Positions 1 to 11,087 of a DNA stretch of 30,647 bases are shown here, piece after piece. This DNA comes from an uncultured Collinsella sp. (GTDB lineage Bacteria; Actinomycetota; Coriobacteriia; Coriobacteriales; Coriobacteriaceae). The notes below the pieces were generated by a model. The model saw only the letters and a list, made by a program, of their open reading frames with translations. It made no database searches and was not told the DNA's origin. Made by a program: the position numbers and the translations under genes. Positions within the stretch are counted from its first letter, which is position 1, and the number at the start of each line of letters is the position of its first letter. Where the stretch lies: positions 1-30,647 of the forward strand of contig CATZIG010000004.1 of the NCBI GenBank assembly GCA_958419975.1. Direction: 5' to 3'.

Positions 1-3260
<3,260 letters not shown>

Positions 3261-3272
3261 TGTGACCTGTCC

Positions 3273-3363
3273 GGCCGGGGCGGGAGGGGCCGAGATTTCC
3301 CCCTTTCGCTCCGGCTGCAAGCAGAGTCGCTCAGGAGGAAACTCGGCCCCTCCCGCCCCGGCC
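3273..3363. repeat. Large intergenic hairpin downstream of carB
   Basis: A perfect 22-bp inverted repeat (arms 3273-3294 and 3342-3363, G/C-rich, starting GGCCGGGGCGGG). It continues inward past one bulged A with TTTCC against GGAAA. The apical part contains a small CTGC-AA-GCAG hairpin. It starts 12 nt after the carB stop. There is no T-run after the second arm, so it is not a classical terminator. It may cap or protect the carB mRNA 3' end, or be a repeat element; its layout resembles the hairpin at 26574-26678. Confidence 0.8.
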
Positions 3364-3436
3364 TGCGGTGACTCGGTTGCACCGTGTGCTGCCAAAGGGG
3401 CTTTGCGCGATGACTAGGGCTGAATAAAAAGTGAGT

Positions 3437-3472
3437 GTGGGATCCGCCGTTCGTTCGAACGGCGGATCCCAC
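3437..3472. repeat. 36-nt near-perfect palindrome in the carB-purE gap
   Basis: Arms 3437-3453 and 3456-3472 are perfectly complementary over 17 bp with only TT between them. The outer part GTGGGATCCGCCGTTCG includes a BamHI-like GGATCC. As RNA it would form a very stable stem with a short loop. It is followed by GTTAATATTTC, only weakly T-rich, so it could be a terminator for carB or a protein-binding palindrome. Confidence 0.7.
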
Positions 3473-3705
3473 GTTAATATTTCAGCCAACGTATGTCATG
3501 GCAATTCCCGGTAGGTCCCCGGGTGCCCCGCGGCGGGCTGGGTTTATTGTCTGAGCGACTTTGCGAAGCAAGGGGAGTGAAGATAAAGCCTGGCCCGCCC
3601 GCGAAGCGCCACAAAGACCGCAGGGACGGGAGCAGCTATACTACTCTCAGTAGTTAAGGGTCGCGGATCCGCCGCGTCACCGCTCTCAACAGGAGGTCTT
3701 TGTTT
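3473..3705 (+). promoter_or_regulatory. purE leader: candidate promoter and small hairpins
   Basis: No gene is seen here. A -10-like TATACT lies at 3637-3642 with no convincing -35 box. Directly after it are a 6-bp hairpin (ACTACT-CTC-AGTAGT, 3640-3654) and a 5-bp hairpin (CGCGG/CCGCG, 3662-3676), then the AGGAGG ribosome site at 3691-3696. I looked for purine-riboswitch and T-box signatures and did not find them. The start of transcription is a guess. Confidence 0.3.
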
Positions 3706-4170
3706 ATGGCAGATCAAAAGCCGGTTGTCGGGATTATCATGGGCTCCAAGTCCGATCTGGGCGTTATGGAAGGTTGCACCGCCGAGCTCGAGGCGCTGGG
3801 TGTGCCCTATGAGCTCGTGATCGCGAGCGCACACCGCACGCCGGCGAAGGTCCACGAGTGGGCCTCGACTGCCGCCGATCGCGGTATCAAAGTGATTATC
3901 GCCGCCGCCGGCAAGGCCGCTCACCTGGGTGGTGTCGTGGCTGCCTTTACGCCGCTGCCGGTCATCGGCGTGCCTATGAAGACGAGTGACCTGGGCGGCA
4001 TGGATTCGCTGCTGTCGATGGTGCAGATGCCTTCGGGCGTGCCCGTGGCCTGCGTTGCCATCAACGGCGCCAAGAACGCCGCCATCTACGCCACGCAGAT
4101 TCTGGGCGCTTGCGACCCCGAGTACCGCAAGGTTATCGAGAAGATGAAGCAGGAGATGGCCGACGCCTAG
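3706..4170 (+). CDS. purE: N5-carboxyaminoimidazole ribonucleotide mutase (class I PurE)
   Basis: PurE converts N5-CAIR to CAIR, a step of de novo purine synthesis, in the cytoplasm as an octamer. The 154-residue length is typical. Family motifs are present in order: GSKSDLGVMEG near the N-terminus, SAHRTP in the middle, then AAAGKAAHLGGVVAAFT and GGMDSLLSMVQMPSGVPV. This is the bacterial class I (mutase) form rather than the class II carboxylase, judged from the SAHRTP/VQMP context. The start is ATG 3706, 9 nt after AGGAGG (3691-3696); an in-frame TTG at 3700 sits too close to that site. No purK neighbour is seen. The sortase gene follows after 35 nt, so the two may be cotranscribed. Confidence 0.96.
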   Translation: MADQKPVVGIIMGSKSDLGVMEGCTAELEALGVPYELVIASAHRTPAKVHEWASTAADRGIKVIIAAAGKAAHLGGVVAAFTPLPVIGVPMKTSDLGGMDSLLSMVQMPSGVPVACVAINGAKNAAIYATQILGACDPEYRKVIEKMKQEMADA

Positions 4171-4205
4171 GCGTTCCGCCGTTTCACCGCAGTATAAGGA
4201 GAGCC

Positions 4206-5210
4206 ATGTCCGACTATCAGGGAAAACGATTCAAGGCTTCTCAGATTCCCGATCCGTCGAAGCCGGGTGCTGCCCATGCGGCACAGCAGGGTCGGACATC
4301 CTCTCCTCAGCAGCCGCGAGCGGCGCGTCCTGTGACGCCGGCGACGCACCGACGCCAGGACGCGCCGGCGGCGTATCGCCCCTCGTCATATGGCACGGCA
4401 AAGAAGCAGGCCAGGACGACGAGGCAACCGAGCGGCGCGCCGTCCAGCTACACCGAGCCGCCGCGTAAGAAGCGCCGCTCCATTATTCCCATTCTGCTCA
4501 TCATCATCGGTATTGGCCTGATCGTTGCTGCGGCCGCTATCTTTATCAACGCGCAGATTGGCTACAAGCAGGCGAGCGAGTCGTATCAAAAAATCGAAAA
4601 GCAATATGTGAGCGACAAGGACGCCAGTGGCGTGCCAATTATCGACTTCAATGCGCTTGCCCAGACAAATCCCGAGGTTGTGGGTTGGATTTACGCGCCC
4701 GGCACCAACATCAACTACCCCGTGGTGCAGACCAACAACAACTCCAAGTACCTCAACACGCTGTTCGACGGCACCGCCAATGCGTCGGGTGCCATCTTCC
4801 TGGATAGCGACGACACCGCGCCGGGCATGGTGGATCAGCAGACCACGATTTACGGTCATCACATGAACGACGGTTCGATGTTCAACGTGATTTCGGATAC
4901 GACCGATCAAGCGACGTTCGACAGCATGGACTACGTGTACTACATCACACGTGACGCGACGTATAAGCTGCGTCCGCTGGCGACCAAGGTGGTCGAGGAC
5001 ACGTATGCCAAGGCGCGCACGCCCAACTTTGAGGGCGATGACGGACTGAAGAATTATCTGTCCGAGATGCTCGACGGTGCCTCTGTCGTGGCGAGCGATG
5101 CCACCGATCGTGCCGCTTCGGCAACCAAGGTCGTAACGCTTGTGACCTGCCGTTCGCTGTCATTTAGCAATACGCGCGCCGTCATGGTGCTCACGCCGGT
5201 CGAGGAATAA
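4206..5210 (+). CDS. srtB: Class B sortase
   Basis: A membrane-anchored transpeptidase that cleaves a C-terminal sorting signal and attaches proteins to the cell wall or to pilin-like partners. The 334-residue protein has a basic, Pro/Ala/Gln-rich cytoplasmic N-terminus (about 1-90), one membrane segment (about 92-115, IIPILLIIIGIGLIVAAAA) and an outside catalytic domain. Class B features: YAPGTNINYPVVQ, a KYLN...GAIFLD segment, catalytic His218 in YGHHMNDGSMF, Cys315 in TLVTCRS and Arg324 near the end. The order His-Cys-Arg fits the sortase family. The start is ATG 4206 with AAGGAG just upstream. No pilin or LPXTG substrate is adjacent; two wall-anchor-type proteins lie about 14 kb downstream (19100-22901). 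The symbol reflects class only, and the substrate is unknown. Confidence 0.9.
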   Translation: MSDYQGKRFKASQIPDPSKPGAAHAAQQGRTSSPQQPRAARPVTPATHRRQDAPAAYRPSSYGTAKKQARTTRQPSGAPSSYTEPPRKKRRSIIPILLIIIGIGLIVAAAAIFINAQIGYKQASESYQKIEKQYVSDKDASGVPIIDFNALAQTNPEVVGWIYAPGTNINYPVVQTNNNSKYLNTLFDGTANASGAIFLDSDDTAPGMVDQQTTIYGHHMNDGSMFNVISDTTDQATFDSMDYVYYITRDATYKLRPLATKVVEDTYAKARTPNFEGDDGLKNYLSEMLDGASVVASDATDRAASATKVVTLVTCRSLSFSNTRAVMVLTPVEE

Positions 5211-5263
5211 AGTGTCCGGGCCCCGTCCCAAAAAGACTACCCTGGAAATCAAAAGGAGAAATG

Positions 5264-5680
5264 ATGCTTGAGAACGGCAAATCGATGCCTTCGGTTGATG
5301 CTTGGCTGCGCGAAGCCAAGGCCGATGTTTCGGCGGCTGATTGTGGGATGTACCTGACACACAACGGCGTGGTGCGCGCGACGCCCAAGGCCGAAGTGCG
5401 CGGAGTCGAGACCGATGGCGTGGCGCCAGGCCACAAGGTGGGCGGCATGGTGTTTGGCTTCGATGCCGAAAAGGTGCAGGCCGCTATCGAGGCGACGCGC
5501 ACGATGCCGGGTATCGGCTATGTGCGCGTGTGGCTGGCGAGCGGCGAGCTTACCGTGGGCGACGACATCATGCTCGTGCTCATTGGCGGAGACATTCGCC
5601 CGCATGTGGTCGATGCGCTGCAGTCGCTCGTCGGCACCATCAAGAACGAGTGCGTGAGCGAGGTCGAGCGCGAGGCGTAA
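5264..5680 (+). CDS. MoaE-like protein (divergent molybdopterin synthase large subunit family)
   Basis: A 138-residue protein whose second half resembles MoaE: YVRVWLASGELTVGDDIMLV matches the family's VxHRxGxLxxGDExVxV block, followed by GGDIRPHVVDALQSLVGTIKNE. MoaE with MoaD inserts sulfur into precursor Z to make molybdopterin. In this protein the usual His-Arg pair is Ile-Arg, and the second conserved Lys of the KxxxxxWK region appears absent (only the Lys of TIKNE remains). No moaD or other cofactor gene is nearby. It may therefore be a degenerate or repurposed MoaE. Two ATGs lie at 5261 and 5264; AAAGGAG (5252-5258) is better spaced for 5264. It follows the sortase after 53 nt and ends at a terminator-like hairpin. 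Confidence 0.6.
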   Translation: MLENGKSMPSVDAWLREAKADVSAADCGMYLTHNGVVRATPKAEVRGVETDGVAPGHKVGGMVFGFDAEKVQAAIEATRTMPGIGYVRVWLASGELTVGDDIMLVLIGGDIRPHVVDALQSLVGTIKNECVSEVEREA

Positions 5681-5713
5681 GGCCTCGTCGGCAATCCGAG
5701 TCTGTCTATAGCG

Positions 5714-5754
5714 AAAGCCCGCCGGCAGTTCATGTAGATCTGCCAGCGGGCTTT
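5714..5754. terminator. Bidirectional terminator between convergent genes
   Basis: Arms 5714-5728 and 5740-5754 pair over 15 bp with one mismatch (AAAGCCCGCCGGCAG against CTGCCAGCGGGCTTT), with an 11-nt loop. The A-run on the left and T-run on the right suit both the plus-strand MoaE-like gene and the minus-strand gene that ends at 5787. Confidence 0.75.
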
Positions 5755-5786
5755 GATGTGTTGGAGCTATTTTGCTCTGGCGTTTG

Positions 5787-7016
5787 CTACACGCGTGTGG
5801 CGTCCTTGGGGCTCATGGTCATACTCTGAAAACGGTTCTCCATATATTCGTTATCGAAATGCTTGTCATAGAACTGTGCGACGGGAATATTTCGAACGGT
5901 TCCGTTGACGCGCTGATACCAATAGTCGAGCGATTGCAACGTCATGACGCCGTCGATCAACATGACGGCGGTCAGGATGACGGTAGCAGAGTAGCGGCGT
6001 TTCCATGGAATCATATTGATGAGCTTAAGCAGGCGCGGCAGCAAGACCTTGATCCAGATGAGGCCACCCAGGCCCCACATGCAGGCAAACGGCGTGCATG
6101 TGCGTCCCCCGGTCAATACCGCGATGGGATCGGGCATGCCGAATAGCCTAATGTGTGAATAGCTCCACGACACCACGCCAAATGAGGTCTGCATAAACCA
6201 GCCTACAAACACCTCGAAAGCGCCGCCGATCAGGGCACTTACCAGGAAAATGATCAGAGGATTCTTTTTATAGAAGCGGTTGAGCGCCATGGTCATGAGC
6301 ACCGCGCCAAATCCGTAGATGGGGCTAAAGGGGCCAAATAGCATACCGGCACGGTCCTGATAGACGCCGGGATCGACGACGACCATATGCCAGACTTCCT
6401 CGAGAATGAGACCTAACACGCTGCAGACGAAGAATACCCAGAACAGGTTGAAGTAGTTGAGCTTGATGTAGCCCTCGCCGGTTTCGTCGCGGCCGAGCAT
6501 CCCCTCGGCGGCGGCATCGCGGTCGAGCATCTCTTGCAGACGGCGCTGCAGTTCGCGCTCCTGGCGTAGCGTGGGGTCGACGGTGGCCGACAGCGCAATG
6601 AGGATGACAAGCTGGACGGCGGGGCGCAGCAGGAAGGGTCCGATGCCCTGGAGCATCACGTCAACTAAAAGCTCCACGACGGTAAATGCGATGAGGACGT
6701 AAGACAGGCGGGCGGCATTGCGCCGCTGGTCCTTGATGAGGTCCAGGCCAAAGACGATCAAGATGATCGCGCTTGCCGCCGAGAGCATAATGCCGGCGAC
6801 GATAAGGCCAACCGCGACCAGGGTGTTATCACCGAGCTTAGCGGCGACGTTGCCGTTAATGAGTGCGGTGATGACCTGCCACATAAAGACGGCGACTGAC
6901 GGGAGCGTGCCCACGCCAGATAGGGTGCACAGGACTGCGTAGACCTTGATGATAAGGGGGACCTTCTTGGCCTCCGTGGTGCTGGGGACACTGGGGTCGA
7001 GTTGATTTCGATCCAT
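5787..7016 (-). CDS. Multi-spanning membrane protein, CmpB-type putative ABC transporter permease family
   Basis: A 409-residue integral membrane protein. The N-terminal half (about 20-155) has four to five hydrophobic segments. A charged linker (about 150-180, rich in Glu/Arg: RQERELQRRLQEML) is followed by a second membrane region with FWVFFVCSVLGLILEEVWH, then RAGMLFGPFSPIYGFGAVLM and FVGWFMQTSFGVVSWSYS. That pattern is typical of the family named putative ABC transporter permease (PF06541, CmpB-like). No ATPase or substrate-binding protein is adjacent, so transport is unproven. The start is the ATG at 7014-7016, preceded on this strand by AGAAAGG. It is transcribed away from purF and toward the MoaE-like gene. 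Function unknown. Confidence 0.75.
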   Translation of the reverse strand: MDRNQLDPSVPSTTEAKKVPLIIKVYAVLCTLSGVGTLPSVAVFMWQVITALINGNVAAKLGDNTLVAVGLIVAGIMLSAASAIILIVFGLDLIKDQRRNAARLSYVLIAFTVVELLVDVMLQGIGPFLLRPAVQLVILIALSATVDPTLRQERELQRRLQEMLDRDAAAEGMLGRDETGEGYIKLNYFNLFWVFFVCSVLGLILEEVWHMVVVDPGVYQDRAGMLFGPFSPIYGFGAVLMTMALNRFYKKNPLIIFLVSALIGGAFEVFVGWFMQTSFGVVSWSYSHIRLFGMPDPIAVLTGGRTCTPFACMWGLGGLIWIKVLLPRLLKLINMIPWKRRYSATVILTAVMLIDGVMTLQSLDYWYQRVNGTVRNIPVAQFYDKHFDNEYMENRFQSMTMSPKDATRV

Positions 7017-7312
7017 ACGCTACCTTTCTCGTCTTGTAGTAGCCTACAAGGATACGCCGACGACCAGCTAAAAGACAGGACGAACGTCCCAATTGCAACA
7101 ATGTAGCCCCTAGCGCGGGCGAGACACGGCGCACGGGAAGTCTTCGAGGCCGTTGCCCCTGAGAGTGGACTACCCAATAAAATGTTTGGTCGCAAAACGG
7201 ATAATAAGCTCGGTGGGCTTTTAAAAAGCGCTGCTCATGCGCGGGGGAGCGCGTCGCGCCGTGCGTATAATAAGGCGGGTAACGCCAAAATACGAGGCTC
7301 TGAGGGGATGCC
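7017..7312. promoter_or_regulatory. Divergent intergenic region between the CmpB-like gene and purF
   Basis: No gene is seen here. A consensus -10 box TATAAT lies at 7266-7271 on the plus strand, 41 nt before the purF ATG, without a recognisable -35 box. A perfect 7-bp inverted repeat CTTGTAG-TAGC-CTACAAG lies at 7033-7050, just upstream of the minus-strand gene, and could be an operator. No purine-riboswitch signature was found. Confidence 0.35.
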
Positions 7313-8983
7313 ATGTCTCAAGAAACCATCCGCGCGGCCGAGCGTGCCGCGGGACAGGTGAACGCCATGTCGACGTATGATCCGGACTCTGACCAGCTGC
7401 ATGAGGAATGCGGCGTTTTTGGTGTCTGGGCGCCCGATCGCGACGTGGCTCGACTGACGTACTTTGGCCTGCGTGCACTGCAGCATCGCGGCCAAGAATC
7501 GGCGGGAATCGCCGTTGGTGACGGCGGTACGGTTATGGTCCGCAAGGATCTGGGCCTGCTCGACCGCGTGTTCTCCAATGCCGACTTGTCGACGCTCTCC
7601 GGTCAGCTGGCCGTGGGTCATGTGCGCTACGGCACCGCCGGCGCCAAGAGCTGGGAAGCCTCTCAGCCGCACCTCTCTACCATCAATAGCGTCATTATCG
7701 CGCTCGCGCACAACGGCACCCTCGTCAACACCGACGAGCTGCGTCGCCAGCTGATCGAGCTGGGCGTACCGTTCCTCTCCAACTCGGATTCCGAGGTCGC
7801 GACCAAACTCATCGGCTACTTTACTCAGCGTACTGGCCATCTGCGCGAGGGCATTCGCAAGACCATGGAGCTCGTGCGCGGCGGCTACGCCATGACGCTC
7901 ATCAACGAGCAGGCGCTCTACGCATTCCGCGATCCGCACGGCATTCGCCCGCTCGTGCTGGGCAAGCTGGTGGATGAGGGCCTGGACCAGGCCGATGCCG
8001 CATCCGTTTCGCAGCTGCCGTCGCAGGACGGCGCCGCGACGGTCGACGCCACCACCCATGTCACGCGCGCCGGCGGCTGGGTCGTTGCCTCCGAGACCTG
8101 CGCGCTCGATATCGTGGGCGCCGAGTACGTCCGCGACGTCCGTCCCGGTGAGATTTTGCGCATCAGCGCCGAGGGCCTTGTGTCCGAGCAGGGCGTGCCT
8201 GCCGCCGAAGAGCCTGCTAACTGCATTTTTGAGCAGGTCTACTTTGCTCGCCCCGATTCCATCATGAACGGCAAGAGCGTCTACGCCTGCCGTTATGACA
8301 TGGGTCGTCAGCTGGCACATGAGGAGCCCGTCGAGGCCGACCTGGTCATCGGCGTGCCCGACTCCGGCCTGCCGCCCGCGGAGGGCTATTCGCACGAGAG
8401 TGGCATTCCCTTTGGCGAGGGCCTCATCAAGAACCGCTATGTGGGCCGTACGTTTATCGAGCCTACGCAGGAGCTGCGTGCCATGGGCGTGCGTATGAAG
8501 CTCAACCCGCTGCGTGACAACATCGAGGGCAAGCGCCTGGTCGTCATCGACGACTCCATCGTGCGCGGCACCACCATGGTGCAGCTCGTCAAGATGCTGC
8601 GCAACGCCGGCGCCAAGGAGATTCATATCCGCATCAACTCGCCCGAGGTCATCTGGCCGTGCTTCTACGGTATCGATACCGACGTGCAGTCGCAGCTTAT
8701 CAGCGCCAACAAGACGGTCGACGAGATTTGCGAGTATATCGGCGCCGATTCGCTGGCCTTCCTTTCGGTCGAGGGCCTGCTTAAGGTCATGCCCAAGGGC
8801 GGTTACTGCGATGCGTGCTTTACCGGCCGCTACCCCGTGGCGATTCCCGAGAGCTTTGGCCGCGACAAGTTCATGGAGGGCTTTAAGCCCCGCAACCTGG
8901 ACAAGCCGCTGCACTTTGATGACGACGCCGTGGTCGAGAAATACGACGATCGCAGCTGGGAAGAGGAACACGGCGAGGCCTAA
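7313..8983 (+). CDS. purF: Amidophosphoribosyltransferase, Fe-S type
   Basis: The committed step of purine synthesis: glutamine plus PRPP gives phosphoribosylamine. The protein has 556 residues. A short propeptide ends at HEE before Cys33, the predicted N-terminal nucleophile of the class II glutaminase domain (CGVFG). The PRPP-binding motif VVIDDSIVRGTT is at about 410-421. Four cysteines, Cys304, Cys450, Cys499 and Cys502, match in order and approximate spacing the [4Fe-4S] ligands known in the Bacillus subtilis enzyme, so this is the oxygen-labile processed type. An Asp/Ala-rich insertion at about 217-255 makes it longer than the Bacillus enzyme. The start is ATG 7313, after GAGGGG; an in-frame ATG at 7367 would still keep a propeptide. 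Its TAA stop forms the first three bases of the hairpin repeat at 8981-9023. Confidence 0.97.
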   Translation: MSQETIRAAERAAGQVNAMSTYDPDSDQLHEECGVFGVWAPDRDVARLTYFGLRALQHRGQESAGIAVGDGGTVMVRKDLGLLDRVFSNADLSTLSGQLAVGHVRYGTAGAKSWEASQPHLSTINSVIIALAHNGTLVNTDELRRQLIELGVPFLSNSDSEVATKLIGYFTQRTGHLREGIRKTMELVRGGYAMTLINEQALYAFRDPHGIRPLVLGKLVDEGLDQADAASVSQLPSQDGAATVDATTHVTRAGGWVVASETCALDIVGAEYVRDVRPGEILRISAEGLVSEQGVPAAEEPANCIFEQVYFARPDSIMNGKSVYACRYDMGRQLAHEEPVEADLVIGVPDSGLPPAEGYSHESGIPFGEGLIKNRYVGRTFIEPTQELRAMGVRMKLNPLRDNIEGKRLVVIDDSIVRGTTMVQLVKMLRNAGAKEIHIRINSPEVIWPCFYGIDTDVQSQLISANKTVDEICEYIGADSLAFLSVEGLLKVMPKGGYCDACFTGRYPVAIPESFGRDKFMEGFKPRNLDKPLHFDDDAVVEKYDDRSWEEEHGEA

Positions 8984-9023
8984 AACCTGCCAAAAAGGGA
9001 CAGGTTTATTTTGGTAGGTTTTA
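8981..9023. repeat. REP-like hairpin with AGGGACAGG core, overlapping the purF stop
   Basis: Arms 8981-8995 (TAAAACCTGCCAAAA) and 9009-9023 pair over 15 bp with one G-U pair; the loop is AGGGACAGGTTTA. The first TAA is the purF stop codon. A close copy in opposite orientation lies at 25790-25832 and a degraded one at 25630-25662. It may terminate or stabilise the purF transcript. Confidence 0.85.
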
Positions 9024-9044
9024 CCTGCTGTTTTGTTGATATGA

Positions 9045-9071
9045 CGGCGCGCGTTGTTATGGCGCGCGCCG
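9045..9071. repeat. GC-rich 9-bp hairpin upstream of purM
   Basis: CGGCGCGCG (9045-9053) pairs perfectly with CGCGCGCCG (9063-9071) around the loop TTGTTATGG. It lies about 70 nt before purM and has no T-run. It could be an attenuator, an mRNA-stabilising stem or a protein site. Confidence 0.5.
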
Positions 9072-9140
9072 AAATGAACGCAACTATGAGCACCGTTTGG
9101 CGCCCGGGCGGCGCCACGGTAGTGGGAGAGGAAGGCTCAG

Positions 9141-10244
9141 ATGAGCGACAGCAAGCATGTGACGTATGAGGATGCCGGCGTCGATACCGCCGAGGGCGGC
9201 CGCGCCGTTGACGCTATTAAGCAGATGGTTAAGGACACCAACCGCCCCGAGGTCATCGGCGGTATCGGTGGCTTCGGTGGCCTGTTCTCGGCCGCCGCGC
9301 TTAAGGATATGGAAGACCCGATTCTGATTAGCGGTACCGACGGCGTGGGCACCAAGCTCGTGCTCGCCCAGATCATGGACCGTCACGAGACGGTGGGCCA
9401 GGACCTGGTCGCTATGTGCGTCAACGACATTCTGGCTTCGGGCGCCGAGCCGCTGTTCTTCCTGGACTACGTTGCCATCGGTCACATCGAGGCCGAGCAC
9501 ATGGCAAAGATCATCAAGGGTGTGGCCGACGGCTGCAAGCTCGCGGGCTGCGCGCTCGTGGGCGGCGAGATGGCCGAGCACCCCGGCGTCATGGCTCCTG
9601 CCGACTACGACCTTGCCGGATTTACCGTGGGCGTCGTCGACCGTCCCAAGATGCTCGACCCTGCGAACGTCCGCCCCGGCGACGTGATCCTGGGCCTGCC
9701 TTCCACCGGCGTGCACTCCAACGGCTACTCGCTCGTGCGTAAGGTCATTGGCGTCGACGGTATTAAGCCGGGCACGCCCGAGGCCGCCGCTAAGGCCGAG
9801 GAGCTGAGCCGTCCGCTCGAGGAACTCGGCGGCGCATCGCTGGCAGACGCCCTGTTGGCCCCCACGCGCATCTATGTCAAGCCGATTCTGGAGCTGCTGC
9901 GCGGTGGCGCTCCGGTGCACGCCATCGCCCACATCACCGGCGGCGGCATCACCGAGAACCTCAACCGCGCGCTCGCCGACGACGTCGACGCCGTGGTCAC
10001 CCGCAACGGCGCCGAGATGGGTTGGGACGTTCCGCCCGTCATCACCTACGTGTCGCGCCAGGCCGAGCTCGCGCCCAACGAGGCATGCAAGACCTTCAAC
10101 ATGGGCGTTGGCCTGTGCCTGATCGTCGCCCCCGAGGACGAGGCTGCCGTGACCGAGGCCCTGGTCGCGCTGGGCGAGAAGCCGTTCCGCGTGGGCGAGT
10201 GCGTCGAGGGCTCCGGTAAGGTCGTGTACTCCGATGAGCGCTAA
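9141..10244 (+). CDS. purM: Phosphoribosylformylglycinamidine cyclo-ligase (AIR synthetase)
   Basis: PurM closes FGAM to aminoimidazole ribonucleotide using ATP in the cytoplasm. The 367-residue protein carries the AIRS-family motifs: GGIGGFGGLF at about 40-49, GTDGVGTK at 65-72, then VNDILASGAEPLFFLDY, GGEMAEHPGV, GLPSTGVHSNGYSLVRKV and the C-terminal HITGGGITENLNRAL. It is slightly longer than the E. coli enzyme through extra N-terminal residues. The start is ATG 9141, with GAGAGGAAGG about 5-10 nt upstream. The last 11 nt overlap the start of purN, so the two are translationally coupled. A 157-nt gap with two hairpins separates it from purF. Confidence 0.97.
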   Translation: MSDSKHVTYEDAGVDTAEGGRAVDAIKQMVKDTNRPEVIGGIGGFGGLFSAAALKDMEDPILISGTDGVGTKLVLAQIMDRHETVGQDLVAMCVNDILASGAEPLFFLDYVAIGHIEAEHMAKIIKGVADGCKLAGCALVGGEMAEHPGVMAPADYDLAGFTVGVVDRPKMLDPANVRPGDVILGLPSTGVHSNGYSLVRKVIGVDGIKPGTPEAAAKAEELSRPLEELGGASLADALLAPTRIYVKPILELLRGGAPVHAIAHITGGGITENLNRALADDVDAVVTRNGAEMGWDVPPVITYVSRQAELAPNEACKTFNMGVGLCLIVAPEDEAAVTEALVALGEKPFRVGECVEGSGKVVYSDER

Positions 10245-10935
10245 CGAGCAGATGGCTGCTGCCGCGAGCCTGGGCTTTGTGCCCTACACCCGTCCGACCG
10301 GCACCGATACGGCCGAGCCGCTCAAGATCGGTGTGCTCATCAGCGGTTCGGGTACCAACCTGCAGGCGCTGATCGATCTGATCGCCGCCGGCAAGCTCAA
10401 CGCTTCGATTGAGCTTGTGGTGTCGAGCCGTCCTTCGGCTAAGGGTTTGCAGCGCGCTGAGCGCGCGGGCATCCAGACGCTCACGCTGTCCAAGGATGTC
10501 TATGCCGACCCCATCGCCGCCGACGAGATCATCGCGCACGAGCTGCTCGAGCGCGGCTGCGAATATGTGGTCATGGCCGGTTACATGCGCATGGTGCACA
10601 CGCCGCTGCTGGCGGCGTTTCCCAACCGCGTGGTCAACTTGCATCCGGCACTGCTGCCGAGCTTTACCGGCGCGCATGCGATCGACGATGCCTTTGCGCG
10701 CGGCGTCAAGGTAACCGGTGTGACCGTGCACTTTGCCAACGAGATCTACGACAACGGCCCCATCATCGCCCAGCGCGCGCTGGCTGTCGAGGAAGGTTGG
10801 GATGTCGACACGCTCGAGGAGCACATCCACGCGATTGAGCACGTGCTGTATCCCGAGGTCGTGCAAATGCTCGCCGACGGCCGCGTCCACGTGCTGGAGA
10901 GCGGCAAGGTCGCAATTGACGCGCCTCGCGGCTAG
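10234..10935 (+). CDS. purN: Phosphoribosylglycinamide formyltransferase (formyl-THF dependent)
   Basis: PurN transfers a formyl group from 10-formyltetrahydrofolate to GAR. The 233-residue protein contains IGVLISGSGTNLQALID near residue 35 (phosphate-binding loop) and the catalytic triad equivalents Asn135 and His137 in NLHPALLPSFTGAH and Asp173 in EIYDNGPII; the His-Asp spacing of 36 equals that of E. coli PurN (108 to 144). About 25 extra residues precede the usual start. The ATG at 10234 lies inside the end of purM, without a strong ribosome site, consistent with coupling; a second ATG lies six codons later. A strong terminator follows at 10968-11010, so purN ends its operon. Confidence 0.96.
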   Translation: MSANEQMAAAASLGFVPYTRPTGTDTAEPLKIGVLISGSGTNLQALIDLIAAGKLNASIELVVSSRPSAKGLQRAERAGIQTLTLSKDVYADPIAADEIIAHELLERGCEYVVMAGYMRMVHTPLLAAFPNRVVNLHPALLPSFTGAHAIDDAFARGVKVTGVTVHFANEIYDNGPIIAQRALAVEEGWDVDTLEEHIHAIEHVLYPEVVQMLADGRVHVLESGKVAIDAPRG

Positions 10936-10967
10936 CGGCGCACAGTACAATTTAGCCGAGTAGTCAG

Positions 10968-11010
10968 GGTGGTCATTGGCGCCAAGGCGCGCGTGGCCAC
11001 CTTTTGTTTT
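10968..11010 (+). terminator. Rho-independent terminator after purN
   Basis: GGTGGTCA (10968-10975) pairs with TGGCCACC (10994-11001), with further GGCGC/GCGCC pairing inside, followed by TTTTGTTTT at 11002-11010. It ends the purM-purN transcript. Confidence 0.85.
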
Positions 11011-11024
11011 GGGTAGTCACCTGC

Positions 11025-11060
11025 GACGTTCTTTAACGACTAGTCATTTAAGAACGTCCC
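11025..11060. repeat. REP-like hairpin with GTCCCC edge before the EIIA gene
   Basis: GACGTTCTT (11025-11033) pairs with AAGAACGTC (11050-11058). Inside, AA/TT and GACT/AGTC pairs continue past small bulges, so almost the whole 34 nt folds on itself. It ends in CCC; read on the minus strand it begins GGGGACGTTC, the same start as the plus-strand hairpin at 11574, and continues with TTAAATGA as in 13542-13608. Confidence 0.7.
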
Positions 11061-11087
11061 CGATGGCTAGGTGAGAGAGGTGAGCGC

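Noticed and set aside
3473..3705. T-box or purine riboswitch in the purE leader
   Set aside because: Neither the T-box AGGGTGGNACCGCG signature nor the purine aptamer core was found; only small hairpins are present.
3544..3924. A 126-codon minus-strand frame across the purE start
   Set aside because: It overlaps the leader and N-terminus of purE and has no supporting signal.
7235..8971. A long open frame on the minus strand (578 codons) opposite purF
   Set aside because: It is the antisense shadow of purF, caused by strong G/C third-position bias. It shows His/Arg/Asp-rich composition, no family motif and no ribosome site.
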